A stretch of 64,000 nucleotides of DNA from Craterostigma plantagineum (Eukaryota > Streptophyta > Magnoliopsida > Lamiales > Linderniaceae), in NCBI GenBank assembly GCA_027422505.1, contig JAPQWV010001359.1:1-64000 (forward strand), read 5' to 3'. The position numbers and the translations under genes were made by a program. Below, piece by piece: positions 59,701 to 64,000 of the stretch (positions are counted from its first letter, which is position 1; each line of letters opens with the position of its first letter). Below the pieces are notes generated by a model. It searched no databases and was not told where the DNA came from. It saw only the letters and a list, made by a program, of their open reading frames with translations.

Positions 59701-60985
59701 AGCCATTTCTGCCACTATCGTGAAAAGTGACATTATAGCTTTCCCCTAATAGTTCGGTTGGACTTGATGTATACTCGGTACGCTTTTGAGGTTGAAGAAT
59801 ACCCGACAAATGTAGCTTCGAATGCTTTAGGGTCGAACTTTGATGTTGTTCTCGGTCGTTCGCCACAAAGCACTTGCACATGAAGACTTTAAAGAAAGAG
59901 ATATTGGCACTCTATTGTTCACAATCTCGTACGGAGTCTTGTTGAACCGTTTGTGAACCACCGTCCTGTTTTGAGTAAAACAAGCGGTATTGACTACTTC
60001 AGCCCATAGAAAGTGTGGAAGTCCTGGCAGGATCAGCATTGTACGAGCGGCTTCCACTAGTGTTCGGTTTTTCCTTTCGACGACCCCATTTTGCTGAGGT
60101 GTTTTGGCGGCTGAAAATTGTTGACTTATTCCAAGTTTTTGATAGAACTCACTGAGGTGGTAGTTTTTGAACTCAGTGCCGTTGTCTGTTCGAACAACTT
60201 GAATAGTCTGTTGCAGCAGATTTTGAGTTGTGTTCACAAATTGATTATCAAGTCACCGGTCTCATCTTTCGTTCGGAGGAACTTTGTCCACGTGTAGCGA
60301 GAATAGTCATCTACAATCACTAGCACATACTTCTTCCATTGATACTCTGAGTCTGCATCGGACCACAGAGATCCATGTGAATTAGTTCCAATGGTCGTGA
60401 AGTAGACACAATTTGCTTGACGTGACGAGATGCTCGCTTCATTTTTCCTAGGTGACTTGCCGAACAATGATGCTCCCTTTTCTAGTTGTATAGTTGGAAG
60501 ACTGTGAACCAACTTTTTCGTAGAAAGTCGTTGGAGAGCTTTCATGTTTAGATGAGACAGTCGTTGATGCCATAGGCTGTTCCTCTGTAAGTCAATCTGA
60601 GAGATGAGGCATACAGCTGTCGAGGGCCGCACGGACGTCAGGTTGATCGTATAAAGATTGGATTTCCGAAGTCCTTGAAGGAGTTTTCTGTCCTGACTAT
60701 CCAAAATTCTGCACCGGTCAGCATGGAAGACCACCTGGAAGCCTTTGTCACAGAATTGGCCTATGCTGAACAAGTTATGGCGGAGGCCTTCGACGTATGA
60801 GACATCACTGATGGTCAGATTCTTCAAAATGATATCCCCAAGTCATAGAATTGGGGCTGAATCGTTGTTCCCAAATCTGACTTTGCCATTTGGTCGGTCT
60901 TTGTAGTTGCTCAGCAGCTCTTGTTTACCAGTCATGTGTGTGGAGCAACCAGAGTCGAGGTACCACACATGATGGATCTGCAAAA
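56725..60985 (-). pseudogene. copia-3 pol remnant (protease, integrase, RT, RNase H)
   Basis: Protease active site WYLDSGCSTHMTG near 60925-60965; a TGA interrupts it near 60841. Integrase: WHQRLSHLNMKALQRLS, YVLVIVDDYSRYTW, RTDNGTEFKN, NGVVERKNRTLVEAARTML. The second half of integrase plus linker is present twice (58466-60239). [62 protein letters not shown], a one-base loss near 57800, [20 protein letters not shown], catalytic [10 protein letters not shown]. RNase H: GYTAADYAGC, AAASCCSQMLWMRTQLRDYG, SDSQSAIAI, HSRTKHIDIRYH, then a frameshift and [20 protein letters not shown] to the stop at 56725. All catalytic motifs survive, but the frame is broken. Confidence 0.93.
58466..60239 (-). repeat. 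0.89-kb tandem duplication within copia-3 integrase
   Basis: Copy 1 spans ~58466-59354 and copy 2 ~59355-60239; each contains integrase core-to-linker sequence (RTDNGTEF through FTGVLAQN to the SLFEPV-like region). The offset is ~889 bp. The copies differ by a few substitutions and one-base indels (for example ACCGATGTACTGG versus ACCGATATACTGG), so the event is not brand new. Confidence 0.9.
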
Positions 60986-60999
60986 GAATTTAGAGAGCT

Positions 61000-62915
61000 T
61001 TAGGTACCCACTTAGGTATGGGTCCTCTCAGATTAGCAGATTTGATTTTGGGTTCAGATATGACTCATAAATATATTTTTTGAAGAGTCTTAATAACCCA
61101 TTGCACTTTTGAAGAAGTGAGTTTGGGTTTTGGCTCTGAGGAGACTTGGCCCTTTTGGCTTTTGTCGTCCTAGGCGGAGATTTAGGAACCCATTTGGGTT
61201 GAACCTTACAGGGAAGGTTAATTTCGGCTCGTACAAATGCCTTGGAAGGTTTGACTGAGGAAAAGATCTTTTCTTGTGATAGTCTCCTAAGGTGCTTGGG
61301 GGATTTAATTTCTACGGGATACCTTAGGTGGGTACAGTCATGTACGGCGCCATAAGCTTGCTTTATGGCTGGATCTTGTTTCCGACGATTTTTCCTTTTG
61401 GCATTTGTTTCAGAATGATTAGTAGTAATTTTCGATGTAGAGCCTATTTCCAGATTTTTACTTCTATAGGTGATAGGCTGAAGTGAGCACGTAGAAGCAA
61501 TTATTTTGAACGTAGAAATGGCGCTTTTATTACTACGAGTGTCTTTTATTTTGACAGAAGGAATAACATGTTTAGAAACATTTAAATCTATTCGCTCCTT
61601 CTTTACAGACACTCTCGCCTTCGTAGTTGGTGCTGGCTCAACGCTCCCTGTGGACGTAGGTGAAGTAAAATTAGTCTTAGCACTTTAACAGAATGATTAA
61701 TGCTCTTTTGATCTTTCGAAGGCGATTTTTCTATTTTCATGCTTTTTGTAATAGCGTGTGGGGTAGTTTGGGAGGACGAGGAGGCCTTGAGATTTTCCAT
61801 CTCCTTATAGAATTTTTTCTTTTCAACTTTGAAATTCTCTCTTTCTTTGTCAAGTTTCGCCTGTGATTCCTCTATCTGTTTTATGATAGGGCGTTTGTAG
61901 AGAGAATTTTGATAATTGACCTTTTTGACTTCCTCGTGGTATTCTTTAGAGTCAGGAGGTAAGACTTGAGCTAATTCACTGACAGGTATTAAGGATGGTT
62001 TCGTATTTTTGTCCTTTTCAATTAGTTCATTGTAGTCAAAGGGGATCTCAGGCCCATGTGAGGCTTGTTTGATGGATGAATCAAACGCATTTTCATACGT
62101 CGTTTCCGTAATGTTCCTAAGAGAGGCTGCAGCTAAACCCATGTTCTTAATGTCATGCATTTCTTTCTTCCGTAAAAGACGTGGGTTAGTGAAACCTATG
62201 CCTTCTATTGGATTATAAAACTCAATATCCTTGGGCTTGTTTCAGAATATCTTCTGCTCAGAATGTCCCCTACGCGTAAGAAGTCATCTAATTTTTTAAC
62301 TTTCGCGTATAACTTCCTGCGTTCCTCACTTAGGAGTGCATAATTATTTTCTACCGTCAGTTTGGCGGCTTGACAGGCGTCTAGATCCTTACTAAGCTCA
62401 CTAACCTTAGCGTTAGATTTTTCTAATTCAGCCTCTAAGTTAGTGATCTTAGTGGTAGCGTCGGTTATCCTACAATTTAAGGTAGCTTTCTCATTGAGAT
62501 TCCTAACCAGACAATTGTAGTTATTTGCTAGCATGTCTTCTAACACTTTAATCTTTTCACTATGATGTCCTAAAGGAGGTTGACTAGTCTCTCTAGAATG
62601 TAAGCTCTTAGTAAGTTCTTCTATTTTTGCACGAGAGCTTCTAAGTTCTGATTCGAGACTATCTATCCTCTCCTGAGCTTTTTCAAGTTTAATCTCTACT
62701 TCCTTTATGCTTTTCTGCTCACGTTTCATGTTAGCGTATGCTAATTCATACGAATCTAACATGGTCAATAATGTGGAGTGAGAGACTACCTCATTTGAAG
62801 ATGTGGATGCGTTGTCGTCGTCCGTACGAGTGGATGTTTCGGCATCCATTTCGTTGTCGAGACGAGCCATGAGGGCTAAGTTCTCTTCTTCGGAGCTCGA
62901 CGTGTCCTCGAGCCA
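61000..62915 (-). pseudogene. copia-3 gag-pol linker (long coiled coil and basic region)
   Basis: After a TAA at 62916 that ends the gag frame (ALMAEQD), the same frame continues with WLEDTSSSEEENLALMARLD. A 221-codon stretch (62870-62205) is strongly heptad-patterned: YELAYANMKREQKSIKEVEI, KLEKAQERIDSLESELRSSR, LEKSNAKVSELSKDLDAC. Next is a second charged helix (KQIEESQAKLDKERENFKVE) and a Lys/Pro-rich basic region (61030-61612, with EINLPCKVQPKWVPKSPPRT). Frameshifts lie near 62200 and 61610. Long coiled-coil linkers after gag are typical of Sirevirus elements, where interaction with host cytoskeletal proteins has been discussed; that role here is inference. Confidence 0.8.
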
Positions 62916-64000
62916 TTAGTCCTGCTCGGCCATGAGAGCTACTCCAGCTTCTTTCTGTTTTGTCAATTGAAGCTTCCTGGAGGAGTAGTTTGCATATCTC
63001 TTCTTCGGGAGAGTGCATTCTCTGGCGAAGTGACCTGCTTTGCCACAATTAAAGCATTTGTTAGTCTCTTTGGGTTTTTGACCTCGGAACTCTCCGGAGC
63101 ACATTCTTTGTTCTTGGAGCTTGTAGTCCGAAGTCTGTTGGCTGAGGTTGAAGACTTCTTCTTGAAGTACTTCATGCTCATCATTTGTCCAATGAGAGCT
63201 AACTGCTTTCCAAGGGCTTTCATGTTCGGATCGATGTCGCAGTCCGATTCGCCTTCTGACTCTGATGATGAGGGTGGCCTAACGATCTTTTTCTTTTCTT
63301 GATCTTGTGCTCCTCTTCTCCGAGACTAAGGCAACCGTGTCATCGGTTTGTTTGCCATTCTGCTCTTTGATAATCTCTCGGATATCATCCTCATGTTGAG
63401 CTAGATTATCAAACACGGCATGGACATCCGACTCTTCTAGATCTTTATTTAGTCGTATTTGTGTGGATATTTTCTTCCATTCCGTGGGCAGAGAAGATAG
63501 AAATCTAATGTTTGTTTCCATGTTTGTCTTTGTGATTTCTATCTTCCTCATCTCGTTGAGAAGAGTGAGGTATCGTTGGTAGATTACGTATCGGCTCTCC
63601 TCCGACTTAGCTCTGAAGGAGTCGTATGCAGTGAGAATGTTCGCCTTCTTGGCTTTTATGCCAACTTCCGTCCTTTGCATCATCCTATGCAGCTCATCCC
63701 ACATCCCCTTAGCCGATGTAAGGCTGTCGATTTGTCCATATATCTCGTTGGGGATGCCCTGCATAAGGGTATTCATGGCTACTAGATCAGCCTTGGCTCG
63801 AGCTCTTTCCTCCAGAGAGTATTCTCTAGGCTCCTTTAGTCGCCTAGAAGCTGGAATTACTGGAGTAGCGGTTTCGTCCCGGGTACATGGACCCGGAACT
63901 GTGCCGGTCCCTCTTCAAGGGACTGCAGTAGATTTTCGGCTTGATCCTTTAGTGCTATGAAATTCAGGAAGCGGCTTCTCCATACTGTGTATTTGCCTCT
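62916..64000 (-). pseudogene. copia-3 gag, partial (N-terminus beyond window)
   Basis: The capsid-like UBN2-type gag core: EYSLEERARAKADLVAMNTL, IPNEIYGQIDSLTSAKGMWD, ILTAYDSFRAKSEESRYVIY, IRFLSSLPTEWKKISTQIRL and an acidic helix before residue ~165 of the visible frame. A frameshift near 63279 moves to MKALGKQLALIGQMMSMKYF, then back near 63110 to the zinc knuckle CFNCGKAGHFAREC (C-x2-C-x4-H-x4-C) and ALMAEQD. The domain order is that of SIRE-like copia gag. The start codon lies right of the window. Two frameshifts make it a pseudogene in this copy. Confidence 0.88.

Larger units (their letters stand above)
49070..64000 (-). mobile_element. copia-3, giant Sirevirus-like Ty1/copia element, 5' end beyond window
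   Basis: Minus strand: gag (64000-62900), coiled-coil linker, protease, integrase with internal duplication, RT, RNase H (to 56725), 3.8-kb spacer, aORF (52960-49428), PPT, 3' LTR (49432-49070). With at least 14.9 kb in view it is far larger than a typical ~5-kb copia. It is inserted in copia-2: GTCAT (49065-49069) is the candidate left target duplication, but the right copy is out of view. It is the most complete copy of the family here. Confidence 0.9.

Overview
The window looks like plant nuclear DNA, most likely from a eudicot. It is AT-rich between elements and has long blocks of degenerate coding sequence. Every recognisable gene belongs to a plant retrotransposon: L1-type LINEs with DUF4283/zinc-knuckle ORF1 and zf-RVT tail, Ty3/gypsy chromoviruses with multi-kilobase LTRs, and a giant Sirevirus-like Ty1/copia family. 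I found no host gene, tRNA, rRNA, CRISPR array or prokaryotic operon. No coding region is intact: all carry stops, frameshifts, deletions or insertions. The species cannot be named from the sequence.

Layout. (1) 1-5400: LINE-A, minus strand, running off the left edge, inserted in the non-coding spacer of a copia element. (2) 5401-10045: copia-L, a minus-strand fragment (integrase, RNase H tail, spacer). (3) 10046-21462: copia-M, plus strand, head-to-head with copia-L: gag/pol linker, protease, integrase, partial RT, spacer, a large accessory ORF (aORF) and the start of a 3' LTR. (4) 21463-23822: unassigned DNA with ~100-bp degenerate repeats and an LTR-like end. (5) 23823-32199: gypsy-1, minus strand: full 2.7-kb 3' LTR, pol, gag, initiator-Met PBS, truncated 5' LTR. 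(6) 32200-47525: gypsy-2, plus strand, a mosaic of 5' LTR fragment, LINE-B, protease end, a 2.4-kb solo LTR of the gypsy-1 family (TSD ACCGG), RT/RNase H/integrase/chromodomain, LINE-C (TSD and poly(A)), polypurine tract and a 3.1-kb 3' LTR. (7) 47526-49069: copia-2, a minus-strand pol fragment. (8) 49070-64000: copia-3, minus strand, inserted in copia-2 and running off the right edge: 363-bp 3' LTR, aORF, spacer, pol with an internal 0.89-kb tandem duplication, linker and gag.

The most interesting system is the giant copia family. Two separate copies (copia-M and copia-3) keep the order pol, ~3.7-kb spacer, ~3.5-kb aORF, LTR. In both, the aORF runs through the polypurine tract and its stop codon is bases 3-5 of the LTR, so the aORF is an integral part of the element. 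In copia-3 a good 3' splice site (CTAAT branch-point-like motif, then TTATATTTCAG) directly precedes the aORF start, suggesting expression from a spliced subgenomic RNA, as for retroviral env. The spacer carries several PPT-like boxes, a repeated GTGCTCCTCTTC module and dense TCGA-core palindromes. The two gypsy LTR families also share a hairpin at an equivalent position whose arms differ in sequence while pairing is kept.
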